From Acheta domesticus (taxonomy: Eukaryota > Arthropoda > Insecta > Orthoptera > Gryllidae), in the NCBI GenBank assembly GCA_031308135.1, contig JAHLJT010000631.1, forward strand, positions 262,216,925 through 262,280,924: 64,000 nt of DNA. Direction: 5' to 3'. Under the pieces are notes generated by a model. It was not told where the DNA came from. It ran no database searches and was given only the letters and a program-made list of their open reading frames with translations. Of the stretch, positions 23,197-33,500 are shown piece by piece (the first letter of the stretch is position 1; every line of letters begins with the position of its first letter). The translations under genes and the position numbers were made by a program.

Positions 23197-24218
23197 ACTC
23201 CATCACGACTAAAGATGTTATGAGCCGGCTGAAAATAAAATCTACTCCAGGTTGCAACCAGCTACCTAAGGAGTAGCTCTAGAAACTCTCGGTGCCTCTG
23301 CAATACTTTGTGCAAAATATGGGCTGTTCCAAGTAAAGTCCTGGGAGTTTAGACAAGTTCTTACTCAAATTTTGCGGAACAAATCCCAGAGCTCCGATGA
23401 CTATCGGTACGACCTGTGCTTTTACGCCCCACATTCGGCTGATCTCGATTTCCAAACTCTTGTATTTAAGACGTTTCTCTGTCTCTTTGGCAAAGACGTT
23501 TTGATCGCAAGGTACAGCAACATCGACAAGTAAATAACATTTTTTCCTCTTAATCCCGGATAACTATATCTGGTTTGTTTGCCGCTATCGTGCGATCAGC
23601 TTGAATTTGTTGGTCGTACAATATCGTACACAATCCAACAGACGTCGCCGGTTTTGGTGAGTGTTCGTAACACTTAGGGCATGTGTTCGGAACTTCGAGG
23701 GCGGTACAGATCTGCCAGTGGAGGTAGCTACACACCCTGTCGTGTCTTTTCAGGTATTCGGTCTTTGCTAGGATTGGACAAGCTGAGACAATATGATCAA
23801 TGGTTTCTACATATTTCTGGCAAATGCAGCATTTATCATCTTAGGAAATTTTGAGAACCGCTTTATCTTAATGTCGTGTTCTCAACGCCTGATCGTGGGC
23901 AGCTATTACAAGTGTTTCCGATTCTGGCTTCATTCTTCCCCTTTTCAGCCACATAAATGATTTTATTGATCTGCATCTTGTTCATTCTTTTTAGATATTG
24001 TCCATGAAGTGGTTTTTCTCTGCACAATTTCTTTAACATTTTTTGTGTCTCACACTTCATGTTTAGCAGCATCAGAAGTTCAGTGTCTGTGTTATTCGAC
24101 GTGTCTTGTCTAATTTTCTTCGCAATGCTTCTTGCTACACTAACAATGCCTCTGTTTCTCATTCTTCGGTCAGATTTCATGACCTGCCTCGTTAGCGGGT
24201 CACCTTGATGGCTGACTA

Positions 24219-24245
24219 CTGTGCGGGTCCCAGTTTTCCGACCGC
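24219..24245 (+). repeat. Left terminal inverted repeat of the DD82E element
   Basis: Starts CTGTGCGGG directly after the TA at 24217-24218 and ends TCCGACCGC, identical to the inner end of the right repeat. Confidence 0.9.
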
Positions 24246-24420
24246 CGGAGAGGGGTCATAGTTTCCGCGCAGGGTGAGCGGCAGGGTAGGAGGGGATGGC
24301 TTTCACTGCACCGCACAACGTCACGTGTCATAATCGCAACCGTTCCAAGAACATTGGAGGGGCTAGTTCGCTTGCGGTAGGACCCGAGTGTTAACGTGCG
24401 AAAACCATTAGTTTCTCATC

Positions 24421-25527
24421 ATGGCAAAGAGAGTTACTAATACCACCATACACAGCGAATGTCGCGAAATCATTGCTCGTGTGATCGAAAAATATGATAA
24501 AGAGAAAGAAGATAAATATTTACATTTACCTTTAGTGAAAGCGAGTGAAAGGGCATCCGAATACACAGGAGTTGGACTCTCCACCATCAAAGCCATTCGG
24601 AAAGAAAATAGAAACAGGAATGAGAATAGTCCAAATCGGGAGTTGAAGTCTCCTGGTAAGAAGAGGAGAGTGTCGCGTGGCAACTCTGTCCATGTAGATA
24701 GTTTTGACCAGTGTGTCATTCGAAATACAATACTGGATTTCTACGTGAGAAAAAAAGTTGTGCCGACGGTGCAAAAGCTCCTTCCTATTATTAAAGGCAA
24801 AATTAATTTTCCCTGGGGCCCAAAATCTTTATTGCGGGTTATGAAATCAATGGGTTTTAAATGGAAAAAATGCCAATCAAAGCGACGGGTGCTGATAGAG
24901 AGACCGGACATAGTGGATTGGAGATCGAGATACATTGTTCAGTTGAGACAATTTAGAGAAGAGAACATTTATGTAGATGAGACATGGGTTGATAACACCC
25001 TTAAATTTCAAAAGTGCTTGCAGAGTGATGACGTTTTGGGTGTGCAAGTGATGGGAAATGCCACAAGTAGATTGATAATTACTCATGCAGGGGGAAAGAA
25101 TGGATCTCTTTGCGACACCTGTCTAATTTGTCGAGCTGGTAGTACTGTGGGGGACTACCACGGCCAAAAGAATGGTATTAATTTTGAAAAATGGGTGCGT
25201 GAAAAATTACTGCCACATCTCCCAGAGCATGCTGTTGTTGTCCTTGACAATGCTCCATACCACAGTATAGAAGTCAACAAGACACCGTCCGCATACGCAA
25301 GAAAAGCTGACATGATGGCATGGCTTCAAAGAAAGGGAGTGCTTTGTGAAGAAAGTATGCGTAAGACAGATTTGTACCGTTTAATTTCACCTCTCAAACC
25401 ACGGGCGAAACAGTACAAAATTGATGAATTGTTATCAGCATATGGACATACAGTTGTACGACTTCCTCCCTACATGTGTGAAATGAACCCAATTGAACTT
25501 GCTTGGGCGAAAGTAAAGAGTATTTAG
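24421..25527 (+). CDS. DD82E transposase (IS630-Tc1-mariner superfamily), C-terminus truncated
   Basis: A 368-residue frame with a true ATG. The N-terminal part (residues 1-110) is Lys-rich with an STIKAIRKE-type helix-turn-helix. A second segment, PWGPKSLLRVMKSMGFKW, is the usual second DNA-binding helix. The RNase H-like catalytic core has Asp186 (YVDETWV), Asp276 (VVLDNAPYHS) and Glu359 (LPPYMCEMNPIELAW). Exactly 82 residues lie between the second Asp and the Glu, against 34 or so in classical Tc1/mariner proteins. A stop at 25525 cuts the protein just after the Glu motif. In another frame, an acidic Ser/Asp-rich C-terminus (DSDSSESEA-like) continues to a TAA at 25769-25771, interrupted by two more stops. 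The catalytic triad survives, but the C-terminal region of about 80 residues is lost, so activity is doubtful. Confidence 0.92.
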   Translation: MAKRVTNTTIHSECREIIARVIEKYDKEKEDKYLHLPLVKASERASEYTGVGLSTIKAIRKENRNRNENSPNRELKSPGKKRRVSRGNSVHVDSFDQCVIRNTILDFYVRKKVVPTVQKLLPIIKGKINFPWGPKSLLRVMKSMGFKWKKCQSKRRVLIERPDIVDWRSRYIVQLRQFREENIYVDETWVDNTLKFQKCLQSDDVLGVQVMGNATSRLIITHAGGKNGSLCDTCLICRAGSTVGDYHGQKNGINFEKWVREKLLPHLPEHAVVVLDNAPYHSIEVNKTPSAYARKADMMAWLQRKGVLCEESMRKTDLYRLISPLKPRAKQYKIDELLSAYGHTVVRLPPYMCEMNPIELAWAKVKSI

Positions 25528-25771
25528 GGAGCGAAATGTAACGGATGATATGTCAGTGACCAAATTGTAAGAACACATTGAAACTGCTGTGCAAGAAGTC
25601 ACCGTGCAGGACTGGAAAGGATTTTGTAGCCCTGTGGAAAAAATAGAAAGTAAATATTGAGAGAAAGATGGTATTGAGCCGGACATCATTGATGAAATAA
25701 TTGCTAATTTGGATTCCGACAGTGATTCATCAGAGAGTGAAGCCTGCGGATCATCATCGGATTCTGAATAA
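25528..25771 (+). pseudogene. Out-of-frame remnant of the DD82E transposase C-terminus
   Basis: After the stop at 25525-25527, the shifted frame reads RNVTDDMS, EHIETAVQEV, QDWKGF, IEPDIIDEIIANLDS and an acidic serine tail. It is broken by TAA after ...TKL and TGA after ...SKY, and ends at TAA 25769-25771. One indel near the Glu motif and two nonsense changes are enough to explain the decay. Confidence 0.8.
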
Positions 25772-25930
25772 GGTAAGTTCGATGCTGAAATAATCATGCA
25801 AGAAAAACGTCCGCGATCGTGAAATTTAAAAAAAAAGTGTTTTTCACGCGGCTAGTAGTACGCTGACCTCCGGGGTGTCCTCCCCACTCCCGCTCCGTTT
25901 CTGGGAAGAGGCCTACGCCACTTCGGCAGC

Positions 25931-25957
25931 GCGGTCGGAGAACTCAGTCCCGGACAG
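25931..25957 (-). repeat. Right terminal inverted repeat of the DD82E element
   Basis: Its reverse complement begins CTGTCCGGG and ends TCCGACCGC. The TA at 25958-25959 follows. Confidence 0.9.
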
Positions 25958-26222
25958 TACATACTTCTCCAACCCGACTACTGCGTTGTGCCAGGAGGCC
26001 TCACTTTGTCTGAGGCCTTTTCCTCCTTCCTTACGTGACACAAAGTCTATGTACATCGGCTCGAGGGTGGGAAACATGATGCATTGTTAGCAGTTTTCTG
26101 GTTTTTCGATCCATGATGCGAATTTCTTGCTCAGTCCAGTCCACTAGTCCAAAACTGTATTCGCCTACAGGTACCGCCTAACTACCTATTGCTGATATTT
26201 TATTCCTGGAACCTATTGCAGA

Positions 26223-26225
<3 letters not shown>

Positions 26226-26275
<50 letters not shown>
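26226..26275. repeat. (ATT)n microsatellite upstream of LINE copy 2
   Basis: About 16 ATT units roughly 65 bases beyond the truncated 5' end of copy 2. It may be a remnant of the TAA array into which the LINEs inserted. Confidence 0.9.
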
Positions 26276-26276
<1 letters not shown>

Positions 26277-27229
26277 TTGTTCCGAGGGGGTTTGAAAAAA
26301 ATTAGTTGGGATATCAAGATGGCACACTTAGTTTCTCTATGGTCATGTTACATCGTAATAATTATAGTGAAAGCGACATGCAACTAACATTTCAAGCATT
26401 TCCCACCAATCTCTCTTCTTCAAACTGCTTTAAAAATACCTACAAATATCTACTTCCATGTATGTTCCTAGAGCGATATCATAAGAAAAATTCAATACTG
26501 AACTGTAGGGAACACTAAATTGTCACACTACCCTATTACGAAACATTTGTCGAAGCAAAAATTGTAAAGTTTGTGAATGAAGATATCGATTACTACACAT
26601 TTTGGACATTGTGATTTATCGTAAAGTAGCACTGCCCCTTATACTGTTATATAGGCAAATATGTTTGGGAGTGAAAGTAGAGAAAAGATATGTTTTTCTT
26701 TGAATTTTTAGGTTCTTTTCTCAGAATGTTTATCCAATAGAAATCAAGAAAAATATAATGGGGTATGCGCTTAATATACAAGATATGCTTGTGTTATGTC
26801 AAAGAAAAATGTACGTAAATTGGTACAAAATTAGTTACCATGTTGTGTCCGAGGAAAAACAGGTCGTTTAATTTCAGAGGGGGGGTTGGTTTGGAGGACT
26901 TACTTCCACGTGATGCCAAAGGAGCATGAAAAATGTTACTAACAGTAGTCATCTTAAAAAATATATCAGTTGGAATGTTAAATAAGGAATAGCACCTGCA
27001 GTTTAACAGTCTTTAAATGGCAGATATCAGGAATAAGCAATAACTAAGAGTGCTACAACTGCATACACGAGATTTGTCCCAAACATTACGCTCCTATTTT
27101 TTAGTGTCTATCCGTCGTAGTGTTCCCGCTTGTTGGTTCGATGGTAGAGGATTTTGGGGAGACAACGTGCCACCTGGAAGTTAGCTGAAAACCCCCGGAG
27201 TGTCATGATCCTGTGCTAAAAACTGTCGT
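26276..27229. other. AT-rich spacer, no gene seen
   Basis: No family motifs, splice-flanked exons or inverted repeats were noticed. Confidence 0.5.
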
Positions 27230-27990
27230 CGAAATCGCGGTCACAATCAAATTATAAACCAAACTTGGCATGACCCCATCAAATCGTTTATGACGCAAAT
27301 GCGCTTTGCGCTATTAATGAAAAAAAATAAAAGAAAAATTTGGAGCCTTTAACGAGAAAATATTTTCTCAAACTGCATTATCATTAAGCAGAAACTACGC
27401 ACTACTTGTTTTTCAAAATGGTGTACATGACCTTATTTAAAAAGATATTTGTTAGAACAGACTTAATTTAAGAGAAAGATCTCTACCTTCAATATTGTAC
27501 TTTTGCCGTGTTCCTTTCTTTGCAATTTTAAAAAATACAGAAAGCTTGGCAAAAATGGAACTATCTTCTTTTTTACTGCCCTTTTTTTTAAACAATCCGA
27601 AGAGAAAATTTAAAGAAAAAATTGGATCTATTTTTCAGAAAATAATTGTCTAAAAATTGTAAATCTTCCATATAATTCAGGCAAAATTACGCTAAAATTA
27701 CTCATATTTTCGAAAAAATATGTACGTGACCTTTTTCAAGATGTTTATAAAAAGATTTCATTCAGGAAAAATTTTTTATCTTTAATCTATAGTTCCAGGA
27801 AGACGCCGAAATTTTTTTAAAGTTCTGCCATTTCCGAAAAAATATGGACTTTAAACAAATAGAGACAGGTGTCGTATTTAAACGTTCTTTACTTAAACTG
27901 ATAACAAGATTAATAAACAATTTTGAGCAATTTTTGAGAAAATATTCGAAATGATGTTGACGCATCATGAAACGTACCCCTAAAAAAATC
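27230..27990 (+). repeat. Dispersed repeat family C, 5'/middle portion
   Basis: Shares with 39.0-40.3 kb the phrases TTTGGAGCC-TTTA-CGAGAAAAT, TACATGACCTTATTT, GATCTCTACCTTCAATATTG and CCAGGAAGACGCCGAAA, in the same order. Ends at a TA microsatellite, where it may be truncated. Confidence 0.7.
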
Positions 27991-27991
27991 G

Positions 27992-27993
<2 letters not shown>

Positions 27994-28060
<67 letters not shown>
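27994..28060. repeat. (TA)n microsatellite
   Basis: More than 30 TA units with no interruption. Confidence 0.97.
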
Positions 28061-28062
<2 letters not shown>

Positions 28063-28619
28063 TCGCAAGGCCTTGAGTTCGTTTCGATGATCAAAGAATA
28101 TATATTTTTAAAAAATCGTCTAAATGTTTTAGTGTTGTACACATACGGACAGAACAGAAAGACAGGCCAATGTTTAAAATACACTTTTGGTAATAGGGAG
28201 CGCCAAAACGTTTGTTTGTTGTTTGTTTGTTTTTTTGAAAAAATATCGACACCGATTTTTTCAGCAATTCATAATTTAATCAATTACTTTGTTTAAGTAA
28301 TTGCTATTACGTTTAAATAAAAATTTAATTCGACGGGAGAAAAAGAGGACAAAGAGTACAGCGACCGACCGATATTTAAATTATGAACACGACAATATTT
28401 TCGCATGAAAAGCTTTTCAACAAGTGTTGTAGGGTGTATTTACTGTCATCTACATGAATGATGCAGTATTAATCAAAATGTGAAGAATATTAAGATGCAG
28501 GAAATGTGCCAGGTATTTCTAGACGTGCAAAAAATGCATTTGTGAAGTATATGCTTAATAATGTTAACCGTAATATCATTCAAGAAATGAATCACTTTGA
28601 GCAGAAACCCCTCACGTCC

Positions 28620-29112
28620 ATTATTGTCCGACTTACTGGTCATGTCCAGTAACCTGATATTGAATCGGCGGTCTTTGTTCCATAATTTGCGCACACGTCG
28701 AACACTGTCCTCACCCCGCGACATCAACGGGCGTCCCGAGTGAGCTTCGTCGGCGACGTCCTCTCGGCCCGCCAGGAACATTTTGTGCCGTCGGTGCGAC
28801 TGGGATCGGGAGAGGCAATCTTCCCCGAAAGCTTGCTGCAGCATTTGAAAAGTTTCCACCGGCGCCTTTTCACGTTTAACGTAAAACTTTATTGCTGCTC
28901 GTTGATCGAGAGATCGCTCCATTTTTACCTCGACGAGGACACACTACAGGGGTTCACAAACTCACACGTGTACACGCTCCAAGAGCTCGGAGGCGACTGG
29001 CACGGTAATCACTGGAAAGCTTCCTCCCCCCACCTACCCCAATCGGTGCGGTCGGTCTGGGTCGTAAAGTCGCGTCAGAAAAAAACCGACGCATGACTTT
29101 TGAGACAGACAC
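28620..29112 (-). pseudogene. mariner transposon relic, N-terminal half of transposase
   Basis: From an ATG at 28922, the minus-strand frame encodes the paired helix-turn-helix part of a mariner transposase: MERSLDQRAAIKFYVKREK, AFGEDCLSRSQSHRRHKMF, GREDVADEAHSGRPLMSR, then VRRVRKLWNKDRRFNIRLL. These match the familiar mariner order of HTH1, the RPS/GRP hinge and HTH2. After about 100 residues the similarity stops, so the catalytic half is missing. Upstream, at 29090-29112, TCTGTCTCAAAAGTCATGCG on the minus strand has the look of a mariner terminal repeat. No matching far end was found. Confidence 0.85.
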
Positions 29113-29164
29113 TGTACCTAGACGCATCGACTGGTAAAAAAATCACTTACAGCCCCCGCGAACT

Positions 29165-29560
29165 GTGTGTTTAACTCACGGCTATAAGAATAAGCCTCCA
29201 AGGCTAAGCCTACAAGACTAAGCCTGCGAGACTAAACCTGCAAGGCCAAGCCTGCATGACCAAGACTGCGAGACAAAGACTGTGAAACCACGACTGCGAG
29301 ATTACGACTGCGAGACCACGACTGTCAGAGCAAGACTGCCAGACCAAGACTGCCAGAGCAAGACGGCAACAGCAAGACTGTCAAATCAAAACTTATTATC
29401 ATGATAGTCATAACCAGTCAGAGCCGAGACGACCGTCAGCCTCCGAGACCGTCAGCCTCCGAGACCGTCAGCCTCCGAGACCGTCAGCCTCCGAGACCGT
29501 CAGCCTCCGAGACCGTCAGTCTACTTGACCGTTAGTCTACAAGACCGTTAGACTTCAAGA
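29165..29560 (+). repeat. 16-bp minisatellite in two sequence states
   Basis: 29190-29390 is a degenerate 16-bp repeat (ACTGCGAGACCA-type words with GACTAAGCCTGC variants). After about 40 unrelated bases, 29425-29515 holds near-perfect 16-bp units ending GACCGTCAGCCTCC and then decaying GACCGTTAGTCTAC units. The same period and a shared GAGACC core suggest one ancestral array with a younger homogenised patch. Confidence 0.85.
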
Positions 29561-30190
29561 CCACATTATAAAATGTTATGGCCTACACTACATTGTGACA
29601 GTTATTTATACTTAATTACCTGATTTATATAGCGATTGGAAAAATGCCTCTCATGTCTGAGTCACTGTCACATGTTATATCTGTAGGACTATCACTCGAA
29701 CTACTTGAACTCTGTAATATAATATGGGCTCTTCAATTGCGACGTCCATCAATGAGTTTTCTATCTCGAATTCTTCCTCCGAAGAATCTGTAATCACTTT
29801 CTTGGTATGTTCAGTGACGTTTCACCATTGTGTCGTTGTTGTATTGGTTACTGCCTCATTCAGAAGCCTTTCCATTTCACTTTAAATAAAACACAGAGCA
29901 GAAAGCGAAGGCAGAAGCGCGGGCGGCGGGAGGGAAGAAGATTCGTCGCACGATGCTCATATGTGTCCAGTTCGTCAATGGCAACTCCGCGATCTGACTC
30001 ATCACGTTTTCACGCTCTGACTGGCAGCTTCCATGGAAACGGGAGAGAGGTCCTTACGTCACACACGTGAATCACCAACTTATATGAATCGAACCTTAGT
30101 GTTTTGAGTAGTATAACCGGGTAGAAAATCAACTACTCCCTGACCAAAACAGTTGGATGTCTCGGTCCACCCTAAAAGTAATTCATTGCT
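29561..30190. other. Spacer with unexplained moderately GC-rich patch
   Basis: 29700-30070 has balanced base composition and a minus-strand Glu/Ser-rich stretch near 29770-29800, but no complete frame or domain could be recognised. Confidence 0.4.
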
Positions 30191-30198
30191 TTTTTAGA

Positions 30199-30490
30199 CT
30201 GGCAATGGCTGATTCATAATGAATACGTTTCTAAAGGACAAACAGTTCATGAAAAAATGTGATGAGACTTTAAAGAGGCTAAGGCATTCTGGGATGTGGA
30301 AAAAACTCAATTGTGGAAGTATCGAAAATTCTATTCCATCATGACAAAGCGGCGGCGCATGCTTCGTTCCTTATGACGGAGCATTTGGCGAAAGATGGTA
30401 CAAAGGTGATCCCGCAGCCTCCCTGCTCTTCATACGTTGCTCCAGCTGACGTTTTCTTGTTTCTGCAATAGAAATTCATTTTCAAAGACC
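30199..30490 (+). pseudogene. mariner transposon relic, catalytic C-terminal part
   Basis: The plus strand reads, with frame breaks, a LIHNEYVSKGQTVHEK-like segment, then LFHHDKAAAHASFLMTEHLA (30328 onward), then KVIPQPP and APADVFLF. These correspond to the mariner HDNAPAH aspartate block and the PYSPDLAPxDFFLF block of the DD34D triad. Substitutions (HDKAAAH, PPCSSYVAPADV) and at least two stops show it is dead. It is on the strand opposite to the N-terminal relic at 28620-28922, so the two are not simple halves of one element unless an inversion occurred. Confidence 0.85.
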
Positions 30491-30599
30491 CTCTGACTTG
30501 ACTCATTCGAGAACATTGAGAGAAATATATAGTATAGAGATATTGCATGTCTGCTAACACTTGGAGAACATCGAGAGAGAACTTGTACAGCGGATCTTA

Positions 30600-33500
30600 A
30601 GGTGATTCCGAAAGCAACAGCTCAGAGCCATTGAAAGCTAGAAGAAATGCTAGAAGCGGTGTGTGGTTAGCCAAGGACGTACTCTGAAGGTAACAAACTC
30701 CATTGAGGTGGGTATTTCAATATATACTTGTTATTTGAGCAGTACAATCTTTTTTTAACACATCTTATGTAGCACAAGAGAATGCAGAGTACCTTAGACA
30801 TTAATTCATAGCAGTTTCTGAAATGCGTCTGAAGTACAAAACAATATTTTTCTTTAAAAAGGCACTATAGACAATGAATCTCTTAGCGTCAAATTTTATG
30901 TTTGTCTTATGAAGACAGCAGAAAACGGTAAACCGCAGATGAAAATAACACAAGCAACAGAGGACGGACTAATTCGGTCAGTTTCTTTATTATCAGGTGA
31001 CACATTGGAGTGAACATGACCTACCAGGAACGATGCACATGTATTCATCACTGTCGCAGTTCGAAAATTTTGCGGCATTAACAAGTTTGCACAATAGTCA
31101 ATTTCTTGCAAAAACTTCTCTTGATTCATCACAGTAAAGAGTCAATTTTCAAATTCTCAAGAATGCTGGTGGTAACAATTTAAACCGTATACATACAAGT
31201 CTTCTGCAATTATAGGTTTTCATATTAAGATAATGGAAATAACAATAATATTAGACAATGGAAATATCAATAGAACTCAGAACTTTCCATGACATCACAA
31301 TGTTCACGTGCATCGTTCGGAACGTTTCAGAAGAAAGAGGTCTTTAATAAGAAAGGCCAGATTTCTCTATATTACTATACAAAACAAAAGACGAGCAAAC
31401 TTATATACTTCAAACGTACAACAATATTGTACTTATAAACTATGTATCGTATGCCCGCGACTCTATTCACCATCTTGATGAATCGAATTTTGAAAAGAAG
31501 AATTACTCTTAATATTATTTACGCAAATATACTTTAAATTGTGTCATTTAACTGAGTTAAAAGTGAAATCGAATGGATCATTTCGCTTCGTATGCTAAGA
31601 TGCGGGAATGACGAGAGTAATTCCTGTAAAAATTAGTAGTTTTGATGAATATTGACGTATTTAATTATTATATTTTATACCCTTTTGCATTTTGTTTCCA
31701 GCGGTATTGCTGAGTTGAAAATGTGTACGTCATACGAATCCAGCGGTCATTTGTAACCTCTAAAGTCTGGTTACATCCTTCAAGACCGTCGGAAATGATT
31801 GAAATGACGCCCGATAGATGGAGAGAGCCGTTTTAACCGTTACCTTAAGCTTCACAGAGAGCGATATAACAAATAGGAAGGTTTGTGAACGCGCTAGATT
31901 GCACAAGAAATCAAACATTTCGAGCAGAAATAGCAAGAATTTCCCTCACGAAGGAGAGCAACTCTGCCATTTTTTATGCAGCCCGTGGTCGGAGAACGAC
32001 GTACATTGTGCGGCTTCGCTTCGCTTGTAGTCGTGTCGGATGACCACGATAGAAAAGCTTAGTAACGGTTAACTTTTATGATAATTATTAATCTAATCAT
32101 CTCCAATATATAAAAAGATGTGATTACTGAATAATATTTGGAAAATGAAGCGAATGATTGAAGTGATCAAACCCAAAAACGATAGAAAATATCTTACATT
32201 TTGGCGATCATTCAAAATAACATAGAAGATGCTATTCTGATAAATGAATATCTCATTTATTTCAGCTTTTTTTATATTTTGGTTCTTAAACTTCTGGATT
32301 GGATTTTGTCTTGGTATTTAAATTCTTCATGGTTTGGGAATACATCTCGAAACGTATCTGAGGTATGCGCCAGCTGTTATTTCCTGTACAAGTAGACAAG
32401 AAGTGGAATAATTCCTGGACCAGGCTGGGCTGGGTTCTACGCACTTCAACGGATGCAACCGGAGGCGTCTGCTTCGCTACGTTCAACCGGCATTTACTTC
32501 GAGGTGGAGGACCGCGACCTTGGAACTGCGCAGCTGGCTGTGACCGCAGCGGAAGGTATTGCGTCGGGAAAACGAGTGGCGTGAGTCTCTACGATAATAG
32601 TTTTTATCCACTGCTATGCTTTTGGTATAAAACTATATTTACCCGAAAGTGCACAAAAGTACCTCGTGAGATTGAAGGACAGCAATTCATATTTGTTAGA
32701 TTTTTAACGTTTTGTTATTTAGTCGTAAATTAAACCCAGATATTAGACATTAATTTATTCATGTAAATCCATTTTCTTCTGTGTAGTAGTGCATAAGTAG
32801 AAGTAAAACATAATGACCATATAACAAAATATGAGAATTCTCAAACAGGATTATTCAGTATTTCAACCAATGATTACTAGTAGTACTGGATTTTGATTTA
32901 TTGCTTGATTGAAAAAGAGTCAGAATTAAAGTACAATTGTAACGATTTATTCATTTCTGTTAAATCAGTCAAATGCACATTACATTGATGTCAGTAAACT
33001 ATTAGATGTGAAAATATTAGAAACATTTATTGTACTGAAGTGTATTTGTGTTTTTGTATCATTTCCTTTGTGTGTTAAGTGTTTATTGTAGTATGTAATT
33101 TCTTTTCATCTATGAATATGTGAACTGTATAGTTTCATTTCTTTGTAAAATGAGTGTAACTTTTGTTCGTGAGTGTATCAGTGCAATTGTGATAGGTTGC
33201 GAACATAGATTGTTTGTTTAGTCAGTACCAGTTGTCCTGAACTTACATTGAGAATATATTGCCTAATTATTTAACTGCAGTTATTTAACTTGTTTAATTA
33301 TATACATCAAAGACGCACCCACTCCCAGATTGATTAGGGAATTAATTTTTTTAGCAATTATCTATTCCCTGAATTGCGTGACGCCATCACCATACGTCAC
33401 GAACGCGAGTGACACCGAACGATCACTGGGGTAGCCCGTTTATCTCTTGCAAGATAGAATTTGGGAGAGTGAGCGGTGACACGGTGTTGCTTTGACAATG

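Larger units (their letters stand above)
24219..25957 (+). mobile_element. Tc1/mariner-type DNA transposon with DD82E transposase (Sailor-like)
   Basis: A 1739-bp element with terminal inverted repeats matching at 22 of 27 positions (CTGTGCGGG... at 24219-24245 against the reverse complement of 25931-25957). It is flanked by TA on both sides (24217-24218 and 25958-25959), the superfamily's target duplication. The flanking LINE sequence rejoins perfectly across it: copy 1 has GGCTGACTACATACTT uninterrupted at about 23129-23144. A single transposase gene occupies most of the interior. Overall length and one-gene structure fit an almost full-length element. Confidence 0.93.
23197..26160 (-). mobile_element. 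R4/Dong-like LINE copy 2, split by a DNA transposon
   Basis: Two minus-strand pieces, 25958-26160 and 23197-24218, are one LINE interrupted by 24219-25957. The upstream piece encodes the region just after the reverse transcriptase (EIRIMDRKTRKLLTMH-like, then a VVGLEKYVVSHQ-like segment). The downstream piece repeats copy 1's zinc-knuckle and endonuclease order (KPDIVIRD near 23545) with high similarity. It has several disabling changes: a frame-breaking stop just after the PDIVIRD motif, a deletion of about 35 bases in the 3' part relative to copy 1, and internal frameshifts. It is inactive. Confidence 0.88.
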
